DNA of 30,961 bases from a virus. Where the stretch lies: the IMG/VR virus record IMGVR_UViG_3300021091_000270, positions 1 to 30,961 of that record; one strand, written 5' to 3'. The notes below the pieces were generated by a model, which did no database searches, was not told the DNA's origin, and saw nothing but the letters and a program-made list of their open reading frames with translations. The position numbers were made by a program, and so were the translations under genes. Each line of letters starts with the position of its first letter. The stretch's first letter is position 1. This document shows, piece after piece, positions 17,818-25,475 of the stretch.

Positions 17818-19796
17818 TGTCCCCAACTCCCTTCATCGTTTAAAACTGGTTCCACTGGAGGATTACGTTGAAAGGTATCTAATCCAGTAGTGTACTTTCT
17901 CCAACTAGATCCAGGCTTTGCCATGGTCTCAGTAGGAGTAGTATCACCGGCTGGGCGATATCTATCATCGCTGTCCCTATCTAAGCCGGGACTTTCGCCT
18001 TCTTTCATAGGTTTAAACTTCATAGGGTCTAAATTTTCGTGATGAGGATAAGGTTCATATGTAGGCACTCTACGTAGTAATGTATCTAATTCTTCTAAAC
18101 TTTGCCATTCATCTTGTGTTGAAAGATCAGGTAATTTATGAGTTTTTAAATATAACGGTATAGTAGCTTTGGCACTTACTCTAGCTTCTTCTGATTTACT
18201 AGCTGTAGATGCTGAAGGTCCATTCATGTGAATTTGAGGAGCAGTTTCTATAATATTGCCGCCAGCTTTAGTTTCATTGGCGCCGCCGGATGTAGTGTAA
18301 ACATGACCGGACACATTTATATCTAAATCTCCAGTAATTGTTGTTCTTTGACTAATAGCTAAATTAATATCAACTCTATTAGGAATAGGACCGTTATGAT
18401 CTTCTACAGGACTACTAGTTTCTTCATCACTGCTCATAGGATCTTCCGGATCTTGTCTTGTTGATTCCCATGGAGCGAACTGAGCACCACTAGCCCCTTT
18501 ACCCGCAGTCACACTGACACCTTCTGCTATTCTTAAATCTGTTCTCCCATCAATATTGTGACTATAATCTTTAGCAAAATATTTTTTTACATCGTCATTT
18601 ACAGTCTGTCTGTATTGTTCATCTATAGTTTCATCTTTTCGTTTTTTTATATAAATTTTTTGATCTCTATCAACAATTAACACTTGATCTTTTATTACAT
18701 TAGTGTGCATTTCACCATGAACTTTTGTATTAAAATTTCTGCCAACTTCTAGATTAAAATCCCTATCGCAAAAAAAATTAAAATCCTGTTTAGTTCTTAT
18801 GTTAATGCTGTCTTCACTAAAGATGTCCATTTTTCCATCACTAGTTAATTCTATCCAAGCAGTGCCTCTACTGTTACCTATATAGATTAAATCTTCACTA
18901 TTATGTAAAAGAATCTGATGACCAGTCCTAGTACGAAGTCTAATTAATTCATTATGAGGTCTGTTTCTAAGTCCAAATTCTTTTTCTTCTACATTTTTGT
19001 AGATAGGTGGACCATCTGAGGGGGTCTTTTCTCGTTCAAATTTATCGTCACCATCGTCCATTACAAAACTACTACCACCAAGCCTACTTACAGGAGCGTT
19101 TCTTTTTTCACTTTCTGCTTTTCCAACTTTTCCAGTTTTACCTGACTTATCTGTAGGTCCTGGTGTGCTGATACCAAACACCATACTTGGAATATCTCTT
19201 CTAGCACTACTACTTGTAATACCTCTAATATCATCTTTGAGTAAACCTTGTTTTTCTAAAAATTTAGCTAATGGATGCTCAGGCTTATTTTTTTTAGTAC
19301 CGTCCTCGTTACCTTCATGAATCTTTTTGTTGTACTCTGTACCAGGCACACGACTTTTTTCTCTATCAGTTTGTCTGCTACCATCTGAAATGTATTCTGT
19401 CGCTGCGAATCCCGGTGTACTGAAATTCATATTTTCTTGAAACATTGGACATCCAATCCAGTAACCTTTTTTTTCATCTCCGTCTAAAAAAATTACAACA
19501 ACGTAACTTCCTGGATCTGGAGGTATCATCCAAAATCCATATCCTTTCTGTGTTTCATTATGGGTATCATCATCAGTGCCTAAAAAATCATAACTTGTTA
19601 ATCCGTAAAATGGACTAAGATATTTTACACTTCTAACTTGACCTCCACTTTTCTCGTTATTACCTACATCTCTCATTAACTGAACTTCTAAAACTCCATT
19701 ATACGTCTGATCAGCAACACTTATTACCTTGGCAAGACAAGGAGTGGAGTTTTTAGCAGTAGTATATGGAGAACTTCTTGTTTCTTCGTTGTTCAT
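17814..19796 (-). CDS. 5: Baseplate hub spike protein, gp5-like, apparently without the lysozyme domain
   Basis: T4 gp5 has an N-terminal OB-fold, a lysozyme domain and a C-terminal triple beta-helix that forms the cell-puncturing needle. Here residues about 18-125 look like the OB-fold (PCLAKVISVADQTYNG, then WMIPPDPGSYVVV near 95). Residues about 285-400 have the short hydrophilic/hydrophobic repeats of the VgrG/gp5 beta-helix (TGHQILLHNSED, then GRNFNTKVHGEMH). Between them lies a charged, Gly/Ser/Lys-rich stretch of about 150 residues with no lysozyme-like pattern. The C-terminal 250 residues are Pro/Ser/Thr-rich and unassigned. At 660 aa it is longer than T4 gp5 (575 aa). It lies between the hub-like gene (49-base gap, AAAGG ribosome-binding site) and gp25 (ATGA overlap). 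Confidence 0.85.
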   Translation of the reverse strand: MNNEETRSSPYTTAKNSTPCLAKVISVADQTYNGVLEVQLMRDVGNNEKSGGQVRSVKYLSPFYGLTSYDFLGTDDDTHNETQKGYGFWMIPPDPGSYVVVIFLDGDEKKGYWIGCPMFQENMNFSTPGFAATEYISDGSRQTDREKSRVPGTEYNKKIHEGNEDGTKKNKPEHPLAKFLEKQGLLKDDIRGITSSSARRDIPSMVFGISTPGPTDKSGKTGKVGKAESEKRNAPVSRLGGSSFVMDDGDDKFEREKTPSDGPPIYKNVEEKEFGLRNRPHNELIRLRTRTGHQILLHNSEDLIYIGNSRGTAWIELTSDGKMDIFSEDSINIRTKQDFNFFCDRDFNLEVGRNFNTKVHGEMHTNVIKDQVLIVDRDQKIYIKKRKDETIDEQYRQTVNDDVKKYFAKDYSHNIDGRTDLRIAEGVSVTAGKGASGAQFAPWESTRQDPEDPMSSDEETSSPVEDHNGPIPNRVDINLAISQRTTITGDLDINVSGHVYTTSGGANETKAGGNIIETAPQIHMNGPSASTASKSEEARVSAKATIPLYLKTHKLPDLSTQDEWQSLEELDTLLRRVPTYEPYPHHENLDPMKFKPMKEGESPGLDRDSDDRYRPAGDTTPTETMAKPGSSWRKYTTGLDTFQRNPPVEPVLNDEGSWGQ

Positions 19797-19845
19797 CTAA
19801 TGTAAGCCTTTAACAATAAAAAAATTGAAAATAATTTGTCTGACA

Positions 19846-22182
19846 TCATATTGAAAAATTTCCTAATCCATCTGCATATTCTTTTTCTTCTTGTGTACGC
19901 TCTTTAGAAAAATTAGGAATAATTGCTATGTCTACAAAACTTGAATTATCTACTTCTGTTAATGGATTTAAAATTTCAGGCCCATGTTGATCATCACCCA
20001 TTGAATTATTTGCAGATTGTCCAAGCTGGGCCTGTGGAGCTGACAGTTTATCTTGATCCGGAATTCTTATTAAACCAAGAGTCTGTGTAAACTTGCCTTT
20101 GACAAAATTACTAGTAATATTTAAAACTCTAAACAATCCGCTAAATTGAAATTGACTATCTTTACTGCCGAAATTATACATTCCATCCCACTCGTCTCCA
20201 AACCTATAATCTGGTTTATGATCTACAGGAGTTCTAAAATAAACAGCAACATAAATTTCATTACTTTCATAATTCATTTCTCTATCTTTATTAACTCCTT
20301 GTCTACTTGTATATTCAGCTCTATAATTTCCTGTTCCACTACTTGTTATATAAAATGGATCTCCTAATATTGTCAAATCTAAATTGAGCATGTCATATCC
20401 CGTAGTAGCTAAATCATGAAATTGTCTTGCAGCTAGAGTTATAGGGTCATCTGATTGAAAAGCTGAACCTTGGTTAGCACTTCTACTACTAATATTGTTA
20501 TATCTTGTTTGACTTGGCACATTATGATTGCTTGGATCTCCTCCTTTAGGTGTTTGGGCGTCTTCTTTACCTATATGTTGTTGATTGCTGCCGCCTGTAG
20601 CGTGTCCTGTTCCCTGTAAGTTTTGAGATAACTTTCCCTGATCGGCAGTCAAGGCTTTGTAAAATCCATTTTTAAATTGTATGTTTAGATCTAAGACATC
20701 TAAATTTTTTCCTGTGTATATATAAAAATACTGCTTAACTACTTCATTCCATTTATTTTCAATTCCAGGATTTCTTGTATTCGGATTTGTAAATTTTTGC
20801 GCATCAACTAAGTATTCTTCTACTCTATATACAATTTTTTTAGGACAATATCCTGTGTTTGGATCTTCCTCACCCTTAAAATAGACCTTAGTGTCTATTT
20901 TCCACCACTTTATCTGACCTTGGGCTGTCCAATTTTCTTTCTTTAGGGCAAATTTAGGATAATCACTGGTTAGTATAACCTGGTTAATTATATCAGTAAC
21001 CAGTTGTCCTTGAGCAAAAGCAAAAACTCCGTTAGTAGGATTTACTTTCATTTTTCCACGTTTATATACACCATCTTCAAGCACAAAATTATCAGCAGCA
21101 AAGCCTGTTTCTCCCTTATTATAATTACTAAATCCTAAACTAGACGCTCCTATCTTATTAACACTTTCATCGTTTCTAGAATGATCTGGAAACACTATAT
21201 CGATTTCATCATAAAATGTAGTTGTATTCTGTTTAACACGTTCTTTAAAAAATTGATTTACTACATGTTTTAAACTTTTTTCACTCTTCCTTAACAATTC
21301 TTGAATTATTTTTGGTTTATTGTCATCAACTTGTAATTGAGAATCATGTTTTGCCTGATTAAAACTGTCACTAAAACCACTTTCATTATAGGGATACGCT
21401 TCTACGTCATATGTACATCCATTTTTAGACACACGCATTTGTATTTCACGTATCTTAAGAGGAATGTATTTTCTACTTACAGTGGATTCTATGTTAAGAT
21501 TGTCTGGATCTTTGTGCCCTGTAAATTTTATGGTTAAGAGTATTGGTACATCTGCATAATTACGATAACCTTGTTTGAAAGCAGCAACTTGCAAAGCTTG
21601 AAAAAATAACCCCATACTATATGGTTCAGATACTACAAAACTTAATGACAAAGCATTAGTATTACCGGTGTTTTCATTTAAACCTGCTACACCATCTATA
21701 CGCAAGTTATCTAAATGATAGTCTAATTTTCCTGATGCTGTTTCTACTAGATCGTTATCCTTTGCCGCACCTGCACTTGCAAGGATAATTTGTCCTAATA
21801 TATTATTAAAATAACTAGCTGAATTATATTGCTGTTTACTCAATACACTTAAAGTAAAATGGTAATTATATAAGCTGTATTCAAATAAGTCATTTGTTAA
21901 AATTCCACTGGGTCCTCTAGCAGCAGTTGATTGTTGTGTGCCTGTGGCACCAGTTGAACTACTAGTAAAATCAAACCCTGCAACGCTGGCGTCACCTGGA
22001 GTGAGGTTTGTAGAAATACCTAAGTTAGTCTGTCCTAATTTTTTTAATTGATTAAAACTATCTTGCACATTATTAGTTATTGAATTGAATCCGCTAGCCA
22101 CTTGCGAAACATTACTTAACACATTTCGTGCAGTATTTCCTACAGTTGTAGCTGCATCTACAAAGGAATTTAAAAAATTCAT
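19846..22182 (-). CDS. Baseplate hub-like structural protein (778 aa), possible functional counterpart of gp27
   Basis: The first 50 residues are amphipathic and Asn/Ser-rich. Residues about 98-270 form a folded region (LYNYHFTLSVL near 104, then EPYSMGLFFQALQVAAF near 185-201, then LLTIKFTGHKD) resembling hub domains of contractile-tail proteins. A second folded region, about 390-530, contains KIVYRVEEYLVD and YFYIYTGKNLDVLDLN. A Gly/Gln/Ser-rich linker (about 535-580) precedes a C-terminal beta region with FRTPVDHKPDYRF. It is encoded directly before the gp5-like spike, where a hub partner of gp5 is expected, and no other gp27-like gene is in the window. The gp27 role is inferred from context and length; T4 gp27 is 391 aa. 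The ATG overlaps the gp53 stop as TAATG. Confidence 0.65.
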   Translation of the reverse strand: MNFLNSFVDAATTVGNTARNVLSNVSQVASGFNSITNNVQDSFNQLKKLGQTNLGISTNLTPGDASVAGFDFTSSSTGATGTQQSTAARGPSGILTNDLFEYSLYNYHFTLSVLSKQQYNSASYFNNILGQIILASAGAAKDNDLVETASGKLDYHLDNLRIDGVAGLNENTGNTNALSLSFVVSEPYSMGLFFQALQVAAFKQGYRNYADVPILLTIKFTGHKDPDNLNIESTVSRKYIPLKIREIQMRVSKNGCTYDVEAYPYNESGFSDSFNQAKHDSQLQVDDNKPKIIQELLRKSEKSLKHVVNQFFKERVKQNTTTFYDEIDIVFPDHSRNDESVNKIGASSLGFSNYNKGETGFAADNFVLEDGVYKRGKMKVNPTNGVFAFAQGQLVTDIINQVILTSDYPKFALKKENWTAQGQIKWWKIDTKVYFKGEEDPNTGYCPKKIVYRVEEYLVDAQKFTNPNTRNPGIENKWNEVVKQYFYIYTGKNLDVLDLNIQFKNGFYKALTADQGKLSQNLQGTGHATGGSNQQHIGKEDAQTPKGGDPSNHNVPSQTRYNNISSRSANQGSAFQSDDPITLAARQFHDLATTGYDMLNLDLTILGDPFYITSSGTGNYRAEYTSRQGVNKDREMNYESNEIYVAVYFRTPVDHKPDYRFGDEWDGMYNFGSKDSQFQFSGLFRVLNITSNFVKGKFTQTLGLIRIPDQDKLSAPQAQLGQSANNSMGDDQHGPEILNPLTEVDNSSFVDIAIIPNFSKERTQEEKEYADGLGNFSI

Positions 22183-22481
22183 TATATGCCTAAACTTTCT
22201 TTTAAATTAGATAATTTTGGCAAATAAATCTGAGTCCCGACAGTGAAATCATATATAGGATCAGATAACACATCCATATTCCTCTGCAGAAAAACCCACC
22301 ATAACTTAGGATCTTTGTAGATGTCATAGGCTAATAGATCTGGTCTATTATTATACTGAGGTTCAATGGTATAAAGAATATCGTCACTTTCACTTTTAAT
22401 TGCACGAATCCTAAAATTACTTAGACGGTCATTAATAATTAACGTTTTATGCCATGGACTATTAATCTTATATTCTGTCAT
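22182..22481 (-). CDS. 53: Baseplate wedge protein, gp53-like (99 aa)
   Basis: Gp53 joins neighbouring wedges during T4 baseplate assembly. The family hallmark is seen at residues 43-76: NRPDLLAYDIYKDPKLWWVF followed by QRN and DPIYDF. The C-terminus (GTQIYLPKL) fits the LysM-like end of the family. At 99 residues it is about half of T4 gp53 (196 aa), keeping the core and losing the C-terminal extension. Both ends are TAATG overlaps, with the gp48-like gene before and the hub-like gene after, suggesting tight translational coupling. Confidence 0.85.
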   Translation of the reverse strand: MTEYKINSPWHKTLIINDRLSNFRIRAIKSESDDILYTIEPQYNNRPDLLAYDIYKDPKLWWVFLQRNMDVLSDPIYDFTVGTQIYLPKLSNLKESLGI

Positions 22482-23524
22482 TATAAATATCCTGGTTTAG
22501 ACTTTATGTAAGCGCCTTGTACAAAACTATCTAGATTGAATTGCCTTACTTTGTTTCTACTATAAACTGGTTGACAGGTAACGGAGATAACACTTTTTAC
22601 AGGTACATGTGTTTCTCCTTCTAAACTAAACGGAGAGGATCCTCCTCCCGTTGCGCCTTGTGCCAAATTTGATATATTGTTAGCTACATTTACTAGATTG
22701 GCGGCTGAACCTAAAGCACGACTAACCTTTGCTGCACCTAAACTACCAGCTATTCCACCAATTGTTCCAAGCAAATTAACAGTATTCTCTATACGTTGAT
22801 TAGAACCTCCTGATGATCTAATGAATCCAGAAGTAGGCCCTGTTTTATTTACAGTAGTAGCTATATAGGCTACATCCTGAGGCAATTCAACAGTAAAACT
22901 TGTAATTACAACTGGAATATTTTTAAATACGTAGTTACCATAACCATTAAGATATACCATAGGAGGAGGATTTCCAGAATTATCACTGTCTCCCGTAAAC
23001 ATTTTTGTTACACTTCTTAGATAATGCACTGCTGCAATCCAATACTGAGCCTGTATAGAGTCTTCTACATTAAAAGGACCACTAATAGAAATAGAACTTG
23101 CTACACTGTTTATATAATTATAATATGCATAATTTTGATGTACAATAGGAGTAGTTTCATAGCTTGCCGTTCCTGCAATCTGAATAGTTGGAGTATAAGG
23201 AAATACTAATCCTCCTGCAGCTTTTAGAGGAGCAAGTACATTACTGTTTTGAAAACTTTGAGTAAGTGGTATGCTTAATCTTACACGCCAATCCTTATCT
23301 TCTCCACCTGCTCCTGCTGTGGCAGTTGCTGGATTTTTATTATATTGTGGAATAGCCCCTGCCGGAATACTTAAACTTCTAATAGCACTGGCCACATTTG
23401 CTGGATTAGATAAATTATTAAGTGCTCCTGCTAGTCTTCCAGCTACTTGTAAACCAGAACCAACAGTGCTTGCAACTGTTCCTATTGTATTCGATAACCC
23501 GGGAACCACATCGAATAAACTCAT
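22481..23524 (-). CDS. 48: Baseplate tail-tube junction protein, gp48/gp54-like (347 aa)
   Basis: In T4, gp54 and gp48 cap the hub and start tail-tube polymerisation. This protein has an Ala/Gly/Ser-rich, weakly hydrophobic N-terminus (residues 1-70). A beta-rich core follows (DWRVRLSIP near 78, VEDSIQAQYWIAAVHYLRS near 152-170, PPPMVYLNGYG near 187-197), and then a C-terminal RNKVRQFNLDSFVQG segment typical of this group. The length matches T4 gp48 (364 aa) better than gp54 (320 aa); I cannot fully separate the two. It is the first gene of the minus-strand operon, with a strong AAGGAG ribosome-binding site 6 bases before the ATG. A near-match late octamer (AATAAATT) lies at 23580-23573. Confidence 0.7.
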   Translation of the reverse strand: MSLFDVVPGLSNTIGTVASTVGSGLQVAGRLAGALNNLSNPANVASAIRSLSIPAGAIPQYNKNPATATAGAGGEDKDWRVRLSIPLTQSFQNSNVLAPLKAAGGLVFPYTPTIQIAGTASYETTPIVHQNYAYYNYINSVASSISISGPFNVEDSIQAQYWIAAVHYLRSVTKMFTGDSDNSGNPPPMVYLNGYGNYVFKNIPVVITSFTVELPQDVAYIATTVNKTGPTSGFIRSSGGSNQRIENTVNLLGTIGGIAGSLGAAKVSRALGSAANLVNVANNISNLAQGATGGGSSPFSLEGETHVPVKSVISVTCQPVYSRNKVRQFNLDSFVQGAYIKSKPGYL

Positions 23525-23546
23525 ATTGAACTCCTTAAATTATTTA

Positions 23547-23575
23547 GTTGACAAAATTAACTGAGTAGTTTATAA
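23547..23575 (+). promoter_or_regulatory. Consensus sigma-70 promoter for the gp55-like gene
   Basis: TTGACA at 23547-23552 and TATAAT at 23570-23575 are both perfect consensus hexamers, separated by exactly 17 bases. The expected start of transcription is near 23582, about 13 bases before the ATG, with an AAAGGAA ribosome-binding site between. Such a promoter should be read by unmodified host RNA polymerase early in infection. It sits in the 70-base divergent gap with the gp48-like gene. Confidence 0.85.
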
Positions 23576-23594
23576 TTTATTACAAAGGAAACTT

Positions 23595-24419
23595 ATGACT
23601 AAAGTGAACTATCTAAACAACAAAGATCTATTGGAGGAAATACACAAAAGTAAAAACACATATTGCAGTTTTTTAAACAAAGAATATCATCAGTATGATA
23701 TAATTCTCCCCACAATAGATAAAATTAATATTCGAACCATAGCAGAAGCTAAAAGAAGTCGCGCAAAAAGACTAGGACAGTATCTCTTCGAACAAAAAAA
23801 AGCCAGCGGAGAAAAAATAAAACAATCTGATTGTGAAATAGACTACAAAAAAATACATAAAACTGATTTAATTTTTAGAATTATGACTTATGAACACATA
23901 CCCTTAAATTCTACACGTAAAAAAAATCCTAAAAGTGAAGCTGATGGACGAGACAAGGTTAACTTTCCTCCATTCCAGCATTGGAAATTTGATGAACATG
24001 ACATATTGATCTGCGTTGGTAAAAGTCATTGGAAGGGTAACCTTGAAAAAGGCAGATTTAACAAGGAACACGGGCAAATAACTAATAACCTTGCTCGTAT
24101 GTACATAAAATTATGTGAAAGATACGCTACCCGTGGAAATGTACGCGGATATACCTATAACGATGAAATGAAAGGTCAAGCTATATTACAACTAACACAA
24201 ATAGGGCTACAATTTGACGAATCAAAATCAAATAATCCTTTCGCCTACTTTACTGCGGCAGTTACAAATAGTTTCGTAAGAATCATTAACATAGAAAAAC
24301 GTAATCAGATTATACGTGATGATTTGTTAGAGATGAATGGCATGAATCCAAGTTATAGTCGTACAGGTGAAGGTGAACATGCTGCTGCTGTGAAAAGAAA
24401 TGAAAACCAAGAAGATTGA
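23595..24419 (+). CDS. 55: Late-transcription sigma factor, gp55-like (274 aa)
   Basis: Gp55 directs host RNA polymerase to late promoters (NATAAATA type), with the sliding clamp as co-activator. The recognisable part is residues about 160-245: ITNNLARMYIKLCERY, GYTYNDEMKGQAILQL, then NNPFAYFTAAVTNSFVRI and IEKRNQIIRDDLL. This is the sigma region 2 look of T4-like gp55, including the NNPFAYFT signature. It is longer than T4 gp55 (185 aa), with about 120 extra N-terminal residues that are basic and of unclear role. The C-terminus is charged, and I see no obvious hydrophobic clamp-binding tail. The ATG at 23595 follows AAAGGAA. Host-type transcription of this gene fits a late regulator made before late genes. 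Late octamers in front of gp6, the 136-aa gene and gp26 are consistent targets. Confidence 0.75.
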   Translation: MTKVNYLNNKDLLEEIHKSKNTYCSFLNKEYHQYDIILPTIDKINIRTIAEAKRSRAKRLGQYLFEQKKASGEKIKQSDCEIDYKKIHKTDLIFRIMTYEHIPLNSTRKKNPKSEADGRDKVNFPPFQHWKFDEHDILICVGKSHWKGNLEKGRFNKEHGQITNNLARMYIKLCERYATRGNVRGYTYNDEMKGQAILQLTQIGLQFDESKSNNPFAYFTAAVTNSFVRIINIEKRNQIIRDDLLEMNGMNPSYSRTGEGEHAAAVKRNENQED

Positions 24420-24444
24420 TATTTTATACTATACAAGTTATAAT
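24416..24444 (+). promoter_or_regulatory. Sigma-70 promoter for the gp47-gp46 operon
   Basis: TTGATA at 24416-24421 (one mismatch to consensus) and TATAAT at 24439-24444 are separated by 17 bases. The -35 box overlaps the gp55 stop codon. The predicted transcript starts near 24451, just before the GGAGGA ribosome-binding site at 24453-24458 and the ATG at 24462, giving a very short leader of about 11 bases. Confidence 0.75.
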
Positions 24445-24461
24445 ATAGCTTCGGAGGATTA

Positions 24462-25475
24462 ATGACTAATCTATTCAATAAGGTAGCACTATTTACAGAC
24501 ATACATTTTGGACTTAAATCAAATAGTCAAATACATAATCAGGATTGTTTAGATTTCGTAAATTGGTATATTGAAAAGGCGCAGTCACACGGTTGTGACA
24601 CTGGAATGTTTCTTGGTGATTGGCACCATAATCGTAATAGTCTTAATATTACTACTATGGACTACAGTCTTAAAGCTCTGGAAAGACTAGGTCAGTCATT
24701 TAATCAGTTCTTTTTCTTTCCTGGAAATCACGATCTGTACTACAAAGATAAACGTGATATTCACAGTGTAGAATTTGGCAAGTACGTACCCGGCATTACC
24801 ATAATTAATAGACCAATAACCTTAGATAATGTCACCATGTGTCCATGGTTAGTTGGCGATGAATGGAGAAAAATACAAAAAACCAAGGCTCAATATATAT
24901 TTGGGCATTTTGAACTACCATTATTCTACATGAATGCCATGGTACAGATGCCAGATCACGGTGAAATTCAGTTGGAACATTTTAAACAATATGATCGAGG
25001 GTTTAGCGGCCATTTCCACAAACGTCAACAAAAACAAAATATGATGTATATAGGTAATGCTTTTCCTCACAATTACTCAGACAGCTGGGATGATGAAAGA
25101 GGTATAACTATAATGTCTTGGGGACAAGACCCTATACATCTTTCATGGCCAGATCAACCTACATTTAGAACAGTAACATTGAGCAAACTGATCGACGAAG
25201 CTGACAAAATTATACGTCCTAAGATGCATCTACGTGTAGCTATAGACATAGACATAAGCTATGAAGAAGCAAATTATATCAAAGAAAACTTTTATACAAA
25301 TTATGCAATAAGAGAACTGACATTGATTCCAGAAAAGAAAGAATTAGAAATTGAAACTAATATAGACATAAAGGCTTTTGAAAGTGTAGATGAAATTGTA
25401 ATTAATCAATTATTAGGAATAGAAAGTACAAATATTGATAAGAAAAAATTATTGGAAATATATAACAATTTATGA
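24462..25475 (+). CDS. 47: Recombination nuclease subunit gp47 (SbcD/Mre11-like), 337 aa
   Basis: Gp47 is the phosphodiesterase subunit of the T4 gp46/gp47 complex, which resects DNA ends for recombination-dependent replication and helps degrade host DNA. The metallophosphatase motifs are all visible: D13-x-H15, GDWHHN with D53, GNHD at 88-91, H149, and GHFH with H184 and H186. The length matches T4 gp47 (339 aa). The C-terminal 110 residues form the capping region that contacts gp46. The start is fixed by GGAGGA four bases upstream of the ATG. The stop overlaps the gp46 start as ATGA, which would keep the two subunits in balance. Confidence 0.95.
   Translation: MTNLFNKVALFTDIHFGLKSNSQIHNQDCLDFVNWYIEKAQSHGCDTGMFLGDWHHNRNSLNITTMDYSLKALERLGQSFNQFFFFPGNHDLYYKDKRDIHSVEFGKYVPGITIINRPITLDNVTMCPWLVGDEWRKIQKTKAQYIFGHFELPLFYMNAMVQMPDHGEIQLEHFKQYDRGFSGHFHKRQQKQNMMYIGNAFPHNYSDSWDDERGITIMSWGQDPIHLSWPDQPTFRTVTLSKLIDEADKIIRPKMHLRVAIDIDISYEEANYIKENFYTNYAIRELTLIPEKKELEIETNIDIKAFESVDEIVINQLLGIESTNIDKKKLLEIYNNL

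Noticed and set aside
17818-17826. TTG start for the gp25-like gene
   Set aside because: It adds only three residues; the ATG three codons later forms a standard ATGA overlap with the gp5 stop.
23271-23564. Plus-strand 97-codon frame across the gp48 start
   Set aside because: It is antisense to the Ala/Gly-rich N-terminus of the gp48-like gene and reads through the gp55 promoter; it has no supporting signals.
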